From contig NZ_JANQBD010000009.1 of the NCBI RefSeq assembly GCF_024722015.1, forward strand, positions 62,001 through 126,000: 64,000 nucleotides of DNA, read 5' to 3'. Source of the stretch: Paenibacillus radicis (ex Xue et al. 2023) (lineage in GTDB: Bacteria; Bacillota; Bacilli; Paenibacillales; NBRC-103111). The notes under the pieces were generated by a model. The model saw only the letters and a program-made list of their open reading frames with translations. It did no database searches and had not been told where the DNA came from. Of the stretch, positions 43,686 to 56,130 are shown piece after piece (positions within the stretch are counted from its first letter, which is position 1; each line of letters starts with the position of its first letter). The translations under genes were made by a program, and so were the position numbers.

Positions 43686-44233
43686 GCCAGGATACCGTTG
43701 TAGCCAAAAGATATGCGAGAGCTCTGTTTGAGCTCGCTCAAGAGCAAAATAAGATCGCTGCGGTTGAAGAAGAATTGAAAGCCGTAGTTTCAGTAATGCA
43801 GGATAATACGGACTTTGAGAAACTAATCAAACATCCGGGGCTTGGTGCGGAATCAAAAACAGCGTTGTTGAAAAATGTCTTCGAAAGTCAGCTTTCGGAG
43901 ATCACGTTCAACACCCTGCTGCTTCTTGTCGAAAAAGGTAGAGAAGACTTACTGGAAGCACTCGTGAATTATTATGTTACGATTGCAAGTGATGCTCTTG
44001 GCCAAGCACAAGCGACTGTTTACACACCGGTGGAATTGTCTGAAGCGGATCTAAGTCACATTTCCGCAACGTTCAGCAATTTAACAGGTAAACAAATCCG
44101 TGTTGTATCGGTTCTCGATAAAAGCTTGCTTGGCGGAATTAAAGTCCGCATCGGCGACCGTCTGTATGACGGAAGCTTGTCCGGCAAGCTTGAGCGGTTA
44201 GAAAAAACGTTGAATCAAACTCAAGCACTGTAG
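43682..44233 (+). CDS. atpH: ATP synthase F1 subunit delta
   Basis: A 183 aa stalk subunit with 'VAKRYARALFELAQEQNK' at the N-terminus and 'LLGGIKVRIGDRLYDGSLSG' in the C-terminal signature region. It joins the F1 head to subunit b. Confidence 0.95.
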   Translation: MSQDTVVAKRYARALFELAQEQNKIAAVEEELKAVVSVMQDNTDFEKLIKHPGLGAESKTALLKNVFESQLSEITFNTLLLLVEKGREDLLEALVNYYVTIASDALGQAQATVYTPVELSEADLSHISATFSNLTGKQIRVVSVLDKSLLGGIKVRIGDRLYDGSLSGKLERLEKTLNQTQAL

Positions 44234-44243
44234 ATAGGGGTGA

Positions 44244-45767
<1,524 letters not shown>

Positions 45768-45779
45768 TATTAATTAAAG

Positions 45780-45885
45780 ACCTCGAGCTTCTTTGTTTAG
45801 AAGCTCGAGGTTCATATAGTGGAATATAAGGGATTAGTTATTTATCAGGCTTTTCGAGTGAAGGCTTTTCTAAGCAGAAAAGCTT
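45780..45885 (+). promoter_or_regulatory. Two hairpins in the atpA-atpG gap (element copy E)
   Basis: The first is a perfect 12-bp stem, ACCTCGAGCTTC (45780-45791) with GAAGCTCGAGGT (45800-45811) and an 8-nt loop, without a T tract. The second is GCTTTTCT with AGAAAAGC (about 45864-45883), placed about 10 nt before the AGAGAGGTGAG ribosome site of atpG; it resembles the hairpin elements before atpD and atpC but lacks the GCTTACGA box. The first may be an mRNA processing or stability element. Confidence 0.6.
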
Positions 45886-45905
45886 CGAGAGAGAGGTGAG
45901 CAAGC

Positions 45906-46763
45906 ATGGCAAAAGGGATGCGCGAAATTAAGCGCCAAATCAAGTCCGTACAGAACACGAAGCAAATCACCAAGGCAATGGAAATGGTGGCTGCATCGAG
46001 GCTAAGAAGAGCCCAAGCATCCGCTGAGGCTGCACGTCCTTACGCCGATAAGCTGAAGGAAGTGGTAGGCAGCATTGCAGCAGGAACTAAGGGTGTTAAG
46101 CATCCAATGCTGCAAACTCGCGAGGTTAAGAAGACGGGTTATCTCGTTGTTACTTCAGATCGGGGATTGGCTGGCGGTTACAATGCCAACGTACTTCGTA
46201 GAGTAATGCAGGAGATCAAAGAAAATCACAAATCACCTAGTGAATATGCGATTTTTGTAATCGGGCGTAAAGGCAGAGACTACTTCCGCAATCGTAATAT
46301 TGCAATTGTTGAAGAGGTAACTGGTATTCCGGATTCTCCTAGCTTCTCGGATATAAAAGCAATAGCTGCTTCTGCAGTGAAAAAGTTCGAGGATGGTTCT
46401 TACGACAAGCTGTATCTGGTTTATAACAGATTTGTTAATGCAATCACCCAAGAACCAACGTTAAAGCAGCTTTTACCAATGGCAGATATGGGTGGAACAG
46501 CAGTATCTAACTATGAGTATGAACCTTCAGCAGAAGGAGTACTTGAAGTGCTGCTGCCTAAATATGCAGAAACATTGATCTATAGCGCGGTATTGGAAGG
46601 CAAAGCTAGTGAGTTCGGTGCGAGAATGACGGCTATGAACAATGCTACGAAAAATGCGACGAAGATGATTAGCTCGTTGACTCTGGTTTACAACCGGGCT
46701 CGTCAGGCTTCCATCACACAGGAAATTTCGGAGATTGTTGCCGGTGCGAACGCACAAAGCTAA
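45906..46763 (+). CDS. atpG: ATP synthase F1 subunit gamma
   Basis: A 285 aa central rotor shaft. N-terminal helix 'MREIKRQIKSVQNTKQITKA' and C-terminal helix 'NATKMISSLTLVYNRARQA' are the two long coiled-coil helices. ATG at 45906 follows GAGAGAGGTGAG. Confidence 0.97.
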   Translation: MAKGMREIKRQIKSVQNTKQITKAMEMVAASRLRRAQASAEAARPYADKLKEVVGSIAAGTKGVKHPMLQTREVKKTGYLVVTSDRGLAGGYNANVLRRVMQEIKENHKSPSEYAIFVIGRKGRDYFRNRNIAIVEEVTGIPDSPSFSDIKAIAASAVKKFEDGSYDKLYLVYNRFVNAITQEPTLKQLLPMADMGGTAVSNYEYEPSAEGVLEVLLPKYAETLIYSAVLEGKASEFGARMTAMNNATKNATKMISSLTLVYNRARQASITQEISEIVAGANAQS

Positions 46764-46774
46764 GATCTGAGAAT

Positions 46775-48272
<1,498 letters not shown>

Positions 48273-48365
48273 TATATAGAATCAGGTCGCCGGCCGTTCT
48301 GCGCGAATGTCCGGCGAACTTATGCTTACACCATGCAGGCTTTCCTTATGGAGAGCTCAGCAAAT

Positions 48366-48405
48366 GCTTACGAAGTTAAGCTTTCTAACGAAAGCTCTTA
48401 GGAGG
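48366..48405 (+). repeat. GCTTACGA-box/hairpin element before atpC (copy C)
   Basis: GCTTACGAAG at 48366 is followed by a hairpin AGCTTTC/GAAAGCT with a TAAC loop (48379-48396) and then, 3 nt later, AGGAGG. A degenerate first unit beginning GCTTACACC lies about 40 nt upstream (near 48323), so the tandem arrangement of copies A and B may be repeated here. The arms differ in sequence from the other copies but keep perfect pairing. Confidence 0.7.
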
Positions 48406-48412
48406 AGTCCAA

Positions 48413-48814
48413 GTGAGTACTTTCCTACTGGAGATTGTTACCCCTGAACGTAAAGTGTACGCCGAACAGGTGAACATGATTAGTGTAAAGGGATCAGAAG
48501 GAGAGCTTGGTATTCTGCCGAACCACATTCCTTTAGTTACTCCATTAAAAGTCGCACCGGTTATCGTGAAACAGAACGGTCAAGCACATTATATCGCGGT
48601 GAACGGTGGATTTATGGAAGTCCGCAAGGATAAAGTGGTTATTCTGGCGGAAAGCGCCGAGCTACCGGAACAAATAGATGTTGATCGCGCCAAAGAGGCG
48701 AAATCTCGTGCTGAAAAGCGGATAGCATCGAAACAGAGTGAAACTGATCTCAAACGCGCCGAGTTAGCTTTATTAAAAGCTGTGAATCGGATTGAAGTTT
48801 CTGGGAGAAAATAA
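48413..48814 (+). CDS. atpC: ATP synthase F1 subunit epsilon
   Basis: A 133 aa subunit that binds gamma and inhibits ATP hydrolysis. N-terminal beta sandwich with 'EIVTPERKVYAEQVNMISV' and 'GELGILPNHIPLVTPLKVAP'; the C-terminal helix pair is 'DVDRAKEAKSRAEKRIA' and following. The start is a GTG at 48413 after AGGAGG. Confidence 0.96.
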   Translation: MSTFLLEIVTPERKVYAEQVNMISVKGSEGELGILPNHIPLVTPLKVAPVIVKQNGQAHYIAVNGGFMEVRKDKVVILAESAELPEQIDVDRAKEAKSRAEKRIASKQSETDLKRAELALLKAVNRIEVSGRK

Positions 48815-48833
48815 GCTTTGGAACAGAAGAAAT

Positions 48834-48865
48834 GACGAGGGAACTCAGGTTCCTTCGTCTTTTTT
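48834..48865 (+). terminator. Intrinsic terminator of the ATP synthase operon
   Basis: GACGAGGGAAC and GTTCCTTCGTC arms with a TCAG loop, followed by six T residues, 20 nt after the atpC stop. Confidence 0.93.
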
Positions 48866-48927
48866 CTTTGAATAGAAAATAAAAGCTCGCATGCTTGGAT
48901 TGAGACATTTGTTATTAAAGGAAATAT

Positions 48928-48956
48928 TAGACACTCCAACGGCCTTTTGATATAAT
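48928..48956 (+). promoter_or_regulatory. Sigma-A promoter of the complex I operon
   Basis: TAGACA at 48928-48933 and a perfect TATAAT at 48951-48956 with a 17-bp spacer. The transcript would begin near 48963, giving a 5' leader of about 187 nt before nuoA. The leader holds no gene that I can support and no riboswitch that I recognise. Confidence 0.72.
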
Positions 48957-49149
48957 TGTGGAGGTATAAATAACTTAAGATGTGTGATTGAATAGGGTTT
49001 GTTCATCCAGGAAATATGAGCAAATGTAACTTGGGCACGCTTACACGTTTTCAAGCTTACAGGGTATTGCCTTCTCCTCACCAAAGCCCATCATCACATC
49101 TCGAGTACAGAACATATTCTTCAATATTATGGGAGGAGATTCGTTCACG

Positions 49150-49515
49150 ATGTACATGAACAATTACGTGGTCGTATCCATTTTTCTCATCTTGGGCGTA
49201 TTGCTTCCCATCGTAGCGCTTACATTTGGACGTCTACTACGTCCTCACAAGCCAGTGGAAGAGAAATACACCACCTATGAAAGCGGTAATGAGCCTGTTG
49301 GCGATAGCCATGTACGGTTTAATATCCGTTATTATTTGTTTGCTTTGATGTTCGTAATATTCGATGTTGAAACTGTATTTTTGTATCCGTGGGCCGTTGC
49401 ATATAAGCAACTCGGCTTGTTTGCGCTTGTTGAGATGTGTATATTTGTGGGGCTTTTAGTGGTTGGACTAATCTACGCTTGGAAAAAGAAGGTGCTGCAA
49501 TGGACTTCAATCTAG
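49150..49515 (+). CDS. nuoA: NADH-quinone oxidoreductase subunit A
   Basis: A 121 aa membrane subunit with three helices and the conserved loop '[20 protein letters not shown]' between helices 1 and 2, then '[15 protein letters not shown]'. ATG 49150 is 11-12 nt after GGGAGGAG; ATG 49156 is an alternative. Its 3' end overlaps nuoB. Confidence 0.95.
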   Translation: MYMNNYVVVSIFLILGVLLPIVALTFGRLLRPHKPVEEKYTTYESGNEPVGDSHVRFNIRYYLFALMFVIFDVETVFLYPWAVAYKQLGLFALVEMCIFVGLLVVGLIYAWKKKVLQWTSI

Positions 49516-50018
49516 AGTCAATTTCCCCTGAAGAACGACAAGAACTAGAACGTAACGTTTTTATGACCACGTTGGAGCAGGTTAAGGGTTGGGCAAGAAG
49601 CAACTCATTGTGGCCATTGACGTTCGGTTTGGCTTGCTGTGCCATAGAGATGATGGGCACTGGGGGTTCCCATTATGATTTAGACAGATTCGGAGTCATA
49701 TTCCGGACCTCACCGCGGCAATCAGACGTAATGATTGTTGCAGGTACCGTTACGAAGAAGATGGCGCCGTTGCTTAGACGTCTGTATGACCAAATGCCAG
49801 AGCCTAAATGGGTAATAGCTATGGGATCCTGTGCTACCGCGGGCGGGCCTTATGTTAAATCTTATGCAGTAGTTAAGGGAGTCGATCAGGTTGTGCCGGT
49901 CGATGTCTATATTCCAGGCTGTCCGCCAAATCCGGCCGCACTGATCTATGGGATTAACAAGCTTCAGGAAAAAATTCGTTATGAAGCGAAAACCGGTAAG
50001 CAGGTGACCAATCGATGA
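49500..50018 (+). CDS. nuoB: NADH-quinone oxidoreductase subunit B
   Basis: A 172 aa subunit holding iron-sulfur cluster N2 next to the quinone site. Cluster ligands are the tandem cysteines in '[15 protein letters not shown]', then '[11 protein letters not shown]' and '[14 protein letters not shown]'. I chose ATG 49500 after AAGGTG, inside the end of nuoA. It overlaps nuoC by four bases. Confidence 0.97.
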   Translation: MDFNLESISPEERQELERNVFMTTLEQVKGWARSNSLWPLTFGLACCAIEMMGTGGSHYDLDRFGVIFRTSPRQSDVMIVAGTVTKKMAPLLRRLYDQMPEPKWVIAMGSCATAGGPYVKSYAVVKGVDQVVPVDVYIPGCPPNPAALIYGINKLQEKIRYEAKTGKQVTNR

Positions 50019-50722
50019 GCGAAGAATCAAAAAAGGATGACTCTCAGCAGCCGACTGAGGTAACAGCCGAAACTGCGGCTGTACCTTCCGTTGAAGAAAA
50101 GTCTGCTGCTGCCGATAAAGCAGTGCCTACGGATGAGGAAAAGGAAGCTAAGGCCAAGGCCGCTGCGGAAGCGCGTGCGGCAAGGGCCAGTGCAAGAGCA
50201 AAGAAACCCGAAGCCGATGAGGATGCTGCTCCGAAAGAACCTTCACCACTTCAGCCGAGGCTGGATTATTTCGTGAAGCTTATTAAAGAAGCTATGGGAG
50301 ACGACACGGTTCAGGAAGCTTTCATCAATGAGAAAGATGCCCACCTGCCTTGCGTTGTGCTTAAGAACGAAAGTTGGTTTGAAACAGCCGAGCTCCTCAA
50401 GAGCCATAGTGAACTAAAGTTAAATTACATGCGGAATGTATCAGGTGTCGATTATGAGACCTATATGGAAGTTGTATACCATTTGCTGTCACTGGAGACC
50501 AAGCACGAATATTGCGTCAAAATTAAAACAGATCGCGAGGCTCCGAGCGTTCCATCCGTGACATCCGTATGGCAGACAGCCGATTGGAATGAGCGGGAAA
50601 TTTACGATTTATTAGGTATTGACTTCCCGGGACATCCGGACTTGAGAAGAATCATGATGTCTGACGATTGGGTCGGCCATCCTTTGCGCAAAGACTATGA
50701 ACCGCTTGACCCGGAGGTGTAG
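50015..50722 (+). CDS. nuoC: NADH-quinone oxidoreductase subunit C with charged N-terminal extension
   Basis: A 235 aa subunit. The 30 kDa domain occupies about residues 85-235, with '[20 protein letters not shown]', '[20 protein letters not shown]' and '[14 protein letters not shown]'. Residues 1-75 are a low-complexity extension rich in Ala, Glu, Lys and Pro, expected to be disordered and not needed for the fold. It lies between nuoB and nuoD in the quinone-reducing module. Confidence 0.95.
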   Translation: MSEESKKDDSQQPTEVTAETAAVPSVEEKSAAADKAVPTDEEKEAKAKAAAEARAARASARAKKPEADEDAAPKEPSPLQPRLDYFVKLIKEAMGDDTVQEAFINEKDAHLPCVVLKNESWFETAELLKSHSELKLNYMRNVSGVDYETYMEVVYHLLSLETKHEYCVKIKTDREAPSVPSVTSVWQTADWNEREIYDLLGIDFPGHPDLRRIMMSDDWVGHPLRKDYEPLDPEV

Positions 50723-50728
50723 AGTCTC

Positions 50729-51829
50729 TTGATAAGAACTGAAGAACTGTTATTGAACGTAGGGCCTCAGCATCCTAGTACTCATGGAGTATTTCGGATT
50801 GTGGTCAAGCTGGATGGAGAAATCATCACGCATGCCGATCCTGTCATGGGCTATTTGCACAGAGGAACTGAAAAGTTAGCGGAAAATTTAAATTACACGC
50901 AAATTATTCCTTACACGGACCGTATGGATTATGTATCCGCTATGACGAATAATTACGTGCTCGTTCATGCAGTTGAGAAGCTGATGGGCTTGGAAATTCC
51001 AGAGCGTGCCGACTTTTTGCGTTTAATTGTCATGGAACTGCAACGAGTCGCTAGTCATTTGGTATGGTGGGGTACATATTTATTAGATATCGGTGCCATG
51101 AGCCCGTTTCTATTCGCCTTCCGCGACAGGGAAATCATCATTGATCTATTCAATGAGCTGTGCGGCGCACGCCTTACTTATAATTACATGCGCGTAGGCG
51201 GAGTGAAATGGGATGCACCGGAAGGCTGGATTGAGAAGGTTCGCAAGTTCGTACCGTATATGCGCAGCAAATTAGACGAGTATACCAATTTGGTTAGCGG
51301 GAATGAAATATTTTTGGCAAGGATTAGAGGAATCGGAAAGTACGATGCGGAAACGGCAATTGCTTATGGCTTAAGTGGCGCCAACCTACGTTGTACTGGA
51401 GTCAATTGGGATATCCGGAAGGATCAGCCATACAGCTTGTACAGCCGTTTCGATTTTGATGTACCGGTAGGTGTGAATGGCGATTGCTACGAGCGTTACT
51501 TGCTTCGCTTTGAAGAAATGAGACAATCCTTGCGTATACTCGAGCAAGCAGTCGAACAGTTCCCGGCTGAGGGAGAAACGATGGGCAAAGTGCCTCGTGT
51601 GCTTCGGGCGCCTGAGGGCGAAGTTTATGCACGTATTGAATCGCCGCGCGGCGAGATTGGCTGTTACATCGTTTCCAAAGGGAAAGATAAGCCGTATCGC
51701 TTGAAGTTCCGCAGACCTTCGTTTGTCAATTTGCAAATTTTACCGAAGCTGCTGGTCGGAGAAACGATGACGAATATGATTACAATACTCGGAGGCATTG
51801 ATATTGTCGTCGGGGAGGTGGACTGCTGA
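50729..51829 (+). CDS. nuoD: NADH-quinone oxidoreductase subunit D
   Basis: A 366 aa 49 kDa-type subunit forming the quinone pocket with NuoB. Signatures are 'LNVGPQHPSTHGVFRIVVKL', 'MGYLHRGTEKLAEN', 'YTDRMDYVSAMTNN' and the C-terminal 'PSFVNLQILPKLL'. The start is a TTG at 50729, 10 nt after GGAGGTG. It overlaps nuoH. Confidence 0.97.
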   Translation: MIRTEELLLNVGPQHPSTHGVFRIVVKLDGEIITHADPVMGYLHRGTEKLAENLNYTQIIPYTDRMDYVSAMTNNYVLVHAVEKLMGLEIPERADFLRLIVMELQRVASHLVWWGTYLLDIGAMSPFLFAFRDREIIIDLFNELCGARLTYNYMRVGGVKWDAPEGWIEKVRKFVPYMRSKLDEYTNLVSGNEIFLARIRGIGKYDAETAIAYGLSGANLRCTGVNWDIRKDQPYSLYSRFDFDVPVGVNGDCYERYLLRFEEMRQSLRILEQAVEQFPAEGETMGKVPRVLRAPEGEVYARIESPRGEIGCYIVSKGKDKPYRLKFRRPSFVNLQILPKLLVGETMTNMITILGGIDIVVGEVDC

Positions 51830-52860
51830 TGGGTGGCTTTTTGCAGGAGCAGTTAACATGGATGAATTTCGGTATATTTTTCGCATGGGGCGTAGTAATG
51901 TTGTTGGTCGTATTAGGTTTTGTTACGTATGCGATCTACTTCGAGCGTAAAGTTATCGGATGGATGCAGATGCGTATCGGGCCGAACCGGGTTGGGCCGC
52001 TGGGGCTATTGCAAAGTGTAGCGGACGTTACCAAGCTTCTAATTAAAGAGGATACCATTCCTAAGAAGGCGGAAAGAGAGCTGTTCATGCTGGCTCCGAT
52101 TATTACTTTTATTCCGGCCTTTGCGGTTATTGCCGTTATACCTTTTAGCCAAAGCTTGATCAGTACGAATATGAACGCAGGCTTGCTCTATTATGTTGCA
52201 CTATCTGGCATTTCAACGATAGGTATCATACTTGGCGGATGGGCTTCCAATAATAAATATGCTTTAATAGGCGGGATGCGTTCCGCGGCACAGATGATCA
52301 GCTATGAAATTCCACTGGTTATTTCGGTTATAGGGGTTATCATGACGACGGGAAGCCTAAACCTTAACGTCATTGCGAACGCGCAAGCAGGAGGATTCTG
52401 GCATTGGAACTTCCTTCCCCAAATCATCGGATTTGTTGTATTCGTAATAGCAGGGGTATCCGAGCTTAACCGGACGCCATTTGACTTGCCTGAGGCCGAG
52501 TCGGAGCTGGTTGCAGGTTACCATGTAGAGTATAGCGGCTTTCGCTTTGCATTCTTTATGCTGGCGGAGTATGTATATGTATTTGCTATTGCGGGGCTAA
52601 CGACCACTTTATTTTTGGGCAGCTGGCATTCGCCGTTCCCGTTCCTTGATTTTATACCAGGGCTAGTATGGTTCCTGCTGAAATTTTCAGCGATCGTATT
52701 TTTCTTGTTCTGGATTCGCGCCACATTACCTAGAATACGTGTTGACCAGCTTATGGGTTTCGGATGGAAGGTTCTGCTTCCGTTGTCGTTGATTAATATT
52801 TTTGTTACAGCGATTTATATGAGTATTGGACCGATGTTGTCCGTTTACTTTTTAAAATGA
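51829..52860 (+). CDS. nuoH: NADH-quinone oxidoreductase subunit H
   Basis: A 343 aa membrane subunit with eight helices linking the quinone site to the proton channels. Conserved loops are 'RKVIGWMQMRIGPNRVGPLG', 'ADVTKLLIKEDTIPKKAE' and 'ELNRTPFDLPEAESELVAGY'. Starts one base into the nuoD stop. Confidence 0.97.
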   Translation: MGGFLQEQLTWMNFGIFFAWGVVMLLVVLGFVTYAIYFERKVIGWMQMRIGPNRVGPLGLLQSVADVTKLLIKEDTIPKKAERELFMLAPIITFIPAFAVIAVIPFSQSLISTNMNAGLLYYVALSGISTIGIILGGWASNNKYALIGGMRSAAQMISYEIPLVISVIGVIMTTGSLNLNVIANAQAGGFWHWNFLPQIIGFVVFVIAGVSELNRTPFDLPEAESELVAGYHVEYSGFRFAFFMLAEYVYVFAIAGLTTTLFLGSWHSPFPFLDFIPGLVWFLLKFSAIVFFLFWIRATLPRIRVDQLMGFGWKVLLPLSLINIFVTAIYMSIGPMLSVYFLK

Positions 52861-52927
52861 CAATCCGCATCACTCATCTGAAGTAATGGTTGCACTGTAA
52901 ATAATGCTTGGGAAAGGGAGAGAAAAC

Positions 52928-53371
52928 ATGAAAGGTATAGTCAAAGGTCTCGGTGTTACCCTCAAAAGCATGACCCAGAAAAAAGTGACCTACGCATATC
53001 CAGACGTACCTATGCAGATGCCGGACCGTTTCCGGGGTATTCAGTACTTTGACCCGGATAAGTGCATTGTGTGTAACCAGTGTGCGCGTATATGTCCGAC
53101 GGAATGTATTACCTTGACAGGAAAAGCGAATCCCGACCCCGAGAAAAAGGGCAAGGTTATCGACACGTACGATATCAACTTTGAGTTATGCATATTATGT
53201 GACCTGTGCACGGAGGTTTGTCCGACGGAAGCTATTGTAATGACCAATAACTTCGAATTGAGTACGTACAGCCGTGATGATTTGTTCAAAAATATGGAAT
53301 GGCTAAGCGAAAATACTGCGAATATACGGAAAGAAAATAACTCAGCGCTTCCGAAAGGTGGGGCCAAGTAA
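52928..53371 (+). CDS. nuoI: NADH-quinone oxidoreductase subunit I
   Basis: A 147 aa ferredoxin-like subunit with two 4Fe-4S binding motifs, 'CIVCNQCARICPTECI' and 'CILCDLCTEVCPTEAI', which carry clusters N6a and N6b. With NuoEFG absent, it is the most distal cluster carrier and the likely site where an electron donor docks. ATG 52928 is chosen; an upstream ATG at 52904 lacks a site. Confidence 0.97.
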   Translation: MKGIVKGLGVTLKSMTQKKVTYAYPDVPMQMPDRFRGIQYFDPDKCIVCNQCARICPTECITLTGKANPDPEKKGKVIDTYDINFELCILCDLCTEVCPTEAIVMTNNFELSTYSRDDLFKNMEWLSENTANIRKENNSALPKGGAK

Positions 53372-53372
53372 G

Positions 53373-53897
53373 ATGTTAGCTAATATTGGAGCTTTCATGT
53401 CCAGCGGCGAAAATATTGCGTTTTTCGTATTTGCATTACTGGCCATCGGTGGCGCTATCTTTATGTTAAGCTTTACTAAAGTGGTGCACATGGTAGTGGC
53501 GTTAGCATTGACGTTTATAAGCATGGCAGGCTTGTACGTAATATTAGACGCTGAATTTGTGGCTTTTGTACAGGTGCTGATTTATGCTGGTGCGATTTCG
53601 ATTCTGATGATATTCGGGATTATGATGACGAAGCATCAAGGGGAGGAAGAAGAACCTAAGCGTCCCGTGTACAATACACTGCTTTTTATCGGGGCAGCCG
53701 GTTTATTCGGAATTATCTTCTACGTGATTCAGACGGCGACTTTGCCTACGGGAGAGTTCAAAGCGCCGGAGGATAATACAATGGAGATCGGTAAGCTGCT
53801 GTTTAACCAGCATGTTATTCCATTTGAATTAATGTCGGTTCTGCTGACAGTAGCCTTCATTGGTGCAATTGTTATCGCAAAGAGAGAGGAGGATTGA
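53373..53897 (+). CDS. nuoJ: NADH-quinone oxidoreductase subunit J
   Basis: A 174 aa membrane subunit with five helices. Typical parts are '[20 protein letters not shown]', '[20 protein letters not shown]' and '[20 protein letters not shown]'. ATG 53373 is 9 nt after GGTGGGG and 2 nt after the nuoI stop. Confidence 0.94.
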   Translation: MLANIGAFMSSGENIAFFVFALLAIGGAIFMLSFTKVVHMVVALALTFISMAGLYVILDAEFVAFVQVLIYAGAISILMIFGIMMTKHQGEEEEPKRPVYNTLLFIGAAGLFGIIFYVIQTATLPTGEFKAPEDNTMEIGKLLFNQHVIPFELMSVLLTVAFIGAIVIAKREED

Positions 53898-53899
53898 CC

Positions 53900-54211
53900 T
53901 TGTCCGGATTAGCAACTCCTTATTTAACGCTTGCTGCCATTTTATTCTGCATTGGGCTCTATGGAGCATTATCCAAAAAGAATGCGGTTATCGTGCTTCT
54001 ATCTATTGAATTGATGCTTAACGCAGTAAACTTGAATCTTATAGCTTTCTCCAAGCTCGGTGTTAACCCGGGACTGACAGGTCAGATTTTCTCCTTGTTC
54101 AACATTACAGTCGCCGCTGCGGAAGTAGCTGTCGGCATTGCGATTCTAATTACGCTGTACCGGAATAAAGGAACGACTGACGTGAATGAAATGGATTCGT
54201 TAAAACGATAG
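53900..54211 (+). CDS. nuoK: NADH-quinone oxidoreductase subunit K
   Basis: A 103 aa subunit with three helices and the buried channel glutamates: '[17 protein letters not shown]' and '[16 protein letters not shown]'. A TTG at 53900, 7 nt after AGGAGG, is the best start; another TTG at 53894 touches that site. Confidence 0.95.
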   Translation: MSGLATPYLTLAAILFCIGLYGALSKKNAVIVLLSIELMLNAVNLNLIAFSKLGVNPGLTGQIFSLFNITVAAAEVAVGIAILITLYRNKGTTDVNEMDSLKR

Positions 54212-54213
54212 CC

Positions 54214-54236
54214 AGCTTACGCAAGCTTGAAGGAGG
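54214..54236 (+). repeat. Short hairpin before nuoL ribosome site (reduced element, copy D)
   Basis: AGCTT ACGC AAGCT forms a 5-bp hairpin at 54214-54227 that contains the GCTTACG core, 2 nt before AAGGAGG. It looks like a reduced form of the element before atpD and atpC. Confidence 0.5.
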
Positions 54237-54246
54237 ACATAAATTC

Positions 54247-56130
54247 ATGATATCGGCCTACTCGCAGTATGCCTGGCTTATACCTTTATTTCCATTGCTA
54301 TCGTTCTTGATCCTGACGGCAATGGGACGTCAATTAAAAGAGGCAGGCTCCTACATAAGTATAATCGCTATGTTTGCTTCTTTTATTGTAGCTATGCTCA
54401 TTTTTATTGAGCGGTTGGGCGGGCATATCGAAGATTATACTTGGAATAAGCTCACTTGGCTCAAGCTGGGCTCGGCTTCCTTGAACTTGGGCTTTGAGAT
54501 TACCAATTTGAACGCCTTAATGCTCGTAATTGTTACGTTGGTCAGCTTGCTGGTTAATCTGTATTCCAAAGGTTACATGCAAGATGACGAGCGCATTAAT
54601 GTATTTTTTGCATACATAGCCTTGTTTACCTTCTCGATGCTAGGATTGGTAATATCCGAAAACCTCGTGGAGCTGTACATTTTCTGGGAGCTTGTTGGTG
54701 TGTGTTCCTTTTTATTGGTCGGCTTCTGGTATTCGAAGCCGGAGGCGCGCGCAGCTGCGAAGAAAGCTTTTATTGTAACGAGAATTGGAGATGTCGGGCT
54801 ATTAATCGCTATCTTGCTGTTGTTCTGGGCAATGCCAAACCATGCGATGGATTTCAGTTCCATTCATAATGCGTTTACAACCGGCAAAATTTCAGGAGGC
54901 CTTGCAACCTTAATTGCTATTCTTATTTTTGTAGGAGCTGCAGGAAAATCGGGTCAATTCCCACTGCACACATGGCTGCCGGATGCAATGGAAGGCCCGA
55001 CGCCAATCAGTGCTCTGATCCACGCAGCAACAATGGTTGCGGCTGGTGTGTATTTGGTTGCACGTACATTTGATGTTTTTCAGGCATCACCGACGGCGCT
55101 TACTGTTGTAGCTTGTATTGGGGGCTTCACAGCAATCTTTGCGGCAACAATCGGTACTTCACAAAATGATATTAAGCGAATTCTTGCTTATTCTACGGTA
55201 AGTCAGCTTGGATATATGATGATGGCTTTGGGAATAGGTACGACGGTTGCTTATACGGCAGGTATATTCCACCTATTTACTCATGCGTTCTTTAAAGCAC
55301 TGCTGTTCATGGGAGCAGGCAGCGTTATTCATGCTGTACACACTCAGAATATCCACGAAATGGGTGGAGTCGGCAGTAAAATGAAGATTACGGCGTGGAC
55401 ATTCGGAATAGGCACTCTGGCATTATCCGGAATTCCGCCATTTTCAGGCTTTTGGTCCAAGGATGCGATTTTAGCGGAGGCTTATACGCATAATCAATTG
55501 TTGTTCTGGGTGGGGCTTGTAGCTGCTTTTTTCACCGCATTCTACATGTCCAGACTGTTTTTCCTGGTTTTCTTCGGAAAGCCACGGCACCAAGCCCATG
55601 TTCATGAGTCACCAGCTACGATGACGATTCCGCTTGTGGTATTGGCGGTTCTTGCCGTTGTTGCGGGCTTTGTATTCACACCATTTAGTCCATGGCTAGG
55701 TACTTGGCTGACAGGGCATACGCAAGAGGAGCATGCTAATCTAGTCGTGATGATACTGTCAACACTTGCAGGTCTACTGGGCATTGGGCTTGGTTATTTG
55801 GTTTACATCAAGCGAACGATTCCAAGCGATTTGGTATCAGGTCCTGCACCATGGCTTTACCGCTTGCTTAATCGTAAATATTATATCGACGAGTTTTATG
55901 ATGCAGTAATCGTAAAGCCGCTAAAGGGACTAGGCGAAGTGCTTCACCTGTTTGATACCTTCGTTGTAGACGGGGTCGTCCGGCTGATTAGCTTCTCGGT
56001 AGTAGGGATTGGACGTCTAGGCTCAAGATTGCAGAACGGCCAAGTGCAAACTTATGGATTAGTCATGCTGCTCGGGCTGCTCATATTGGTGTTGGCTTTA
56101 GCGGGAAGGAGATTTATCAATGCCGGATAA
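54247..56130 (+). CDS. nuoL: NADH-quinone oxidoreductase subunit L
   Basis: A 627 aa antiporter-like proton channel, the largest membrane subunit. Conserved segments are 'WELVGVCSFLLVGFWY', 'GAAGKSGQFPLHTWLPDAME' and 'GPTPISALIHAATMVAAGVY', with channel Glu and Lys residues. The C-terminus continues into the long lateral-helix region ('PAPWLYRLLNRKYYIDEFYD'). It overlaps nuoM by 11 nt. Confidence 0.97.
   Translation: MISAYSQYAWLIPLFPLLSFLILTAMGRQLKEAGSYISIIAMFASFIVAMLIFIERLGGHIEDYTWNKLTWLKLGSASLNLGFEITNLNALMLVIVTLVSLLVNLYSKGYMQDDERINVFFAYIALFTFSMLGLVISENLVELYIFWELVGVCSFLLVGFWYSKPEARAAAKKAFIVTRIGDVGLLIAILLLFWAMPNHAMDFSSIHNAFTTGKISGGLATLIAILIFVGAAGKSGQFPLHTWLPDAMEGPTPISALIHAATMVAAGVYLVARTFDVFQASPTALTVVACIGGFTAIFAATIGTSQNDIKRILAYSTVSQLGYMMMALGIGTTVAYTAGIFHLFTHAFFKALLFMGAGSVIHAVHTQNIHEMGGVGSKMKITAWTFGIGTLALSGIPPFSGFWSKDAILAEAYTHNQLLFWVGLVAAFFTAFYMSRLFFLVFFGKPRHQAHVHESPATMTIPLVVLAVLAVVAGFVFTPFSPWLGTWLTGHTQEEHANLVVMILSTLAGLLGIGLGYLVYIKRTIPSDLVSGPAPWLYRLLNRKYYIDEFYDAVIVKPLKGLGEVLHLFDTFVVDGVVRLISFSVVGIGRLGSRLQNGQVQTYGLVMLLGLLILVLALAGRRFINAG

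Noticed and set aside
48963..49149. Riboswitch or leader peptide in the complex I 5' leader
   Set aside because: No known aptamer core and no convincing small frame with a ribosome site were found.
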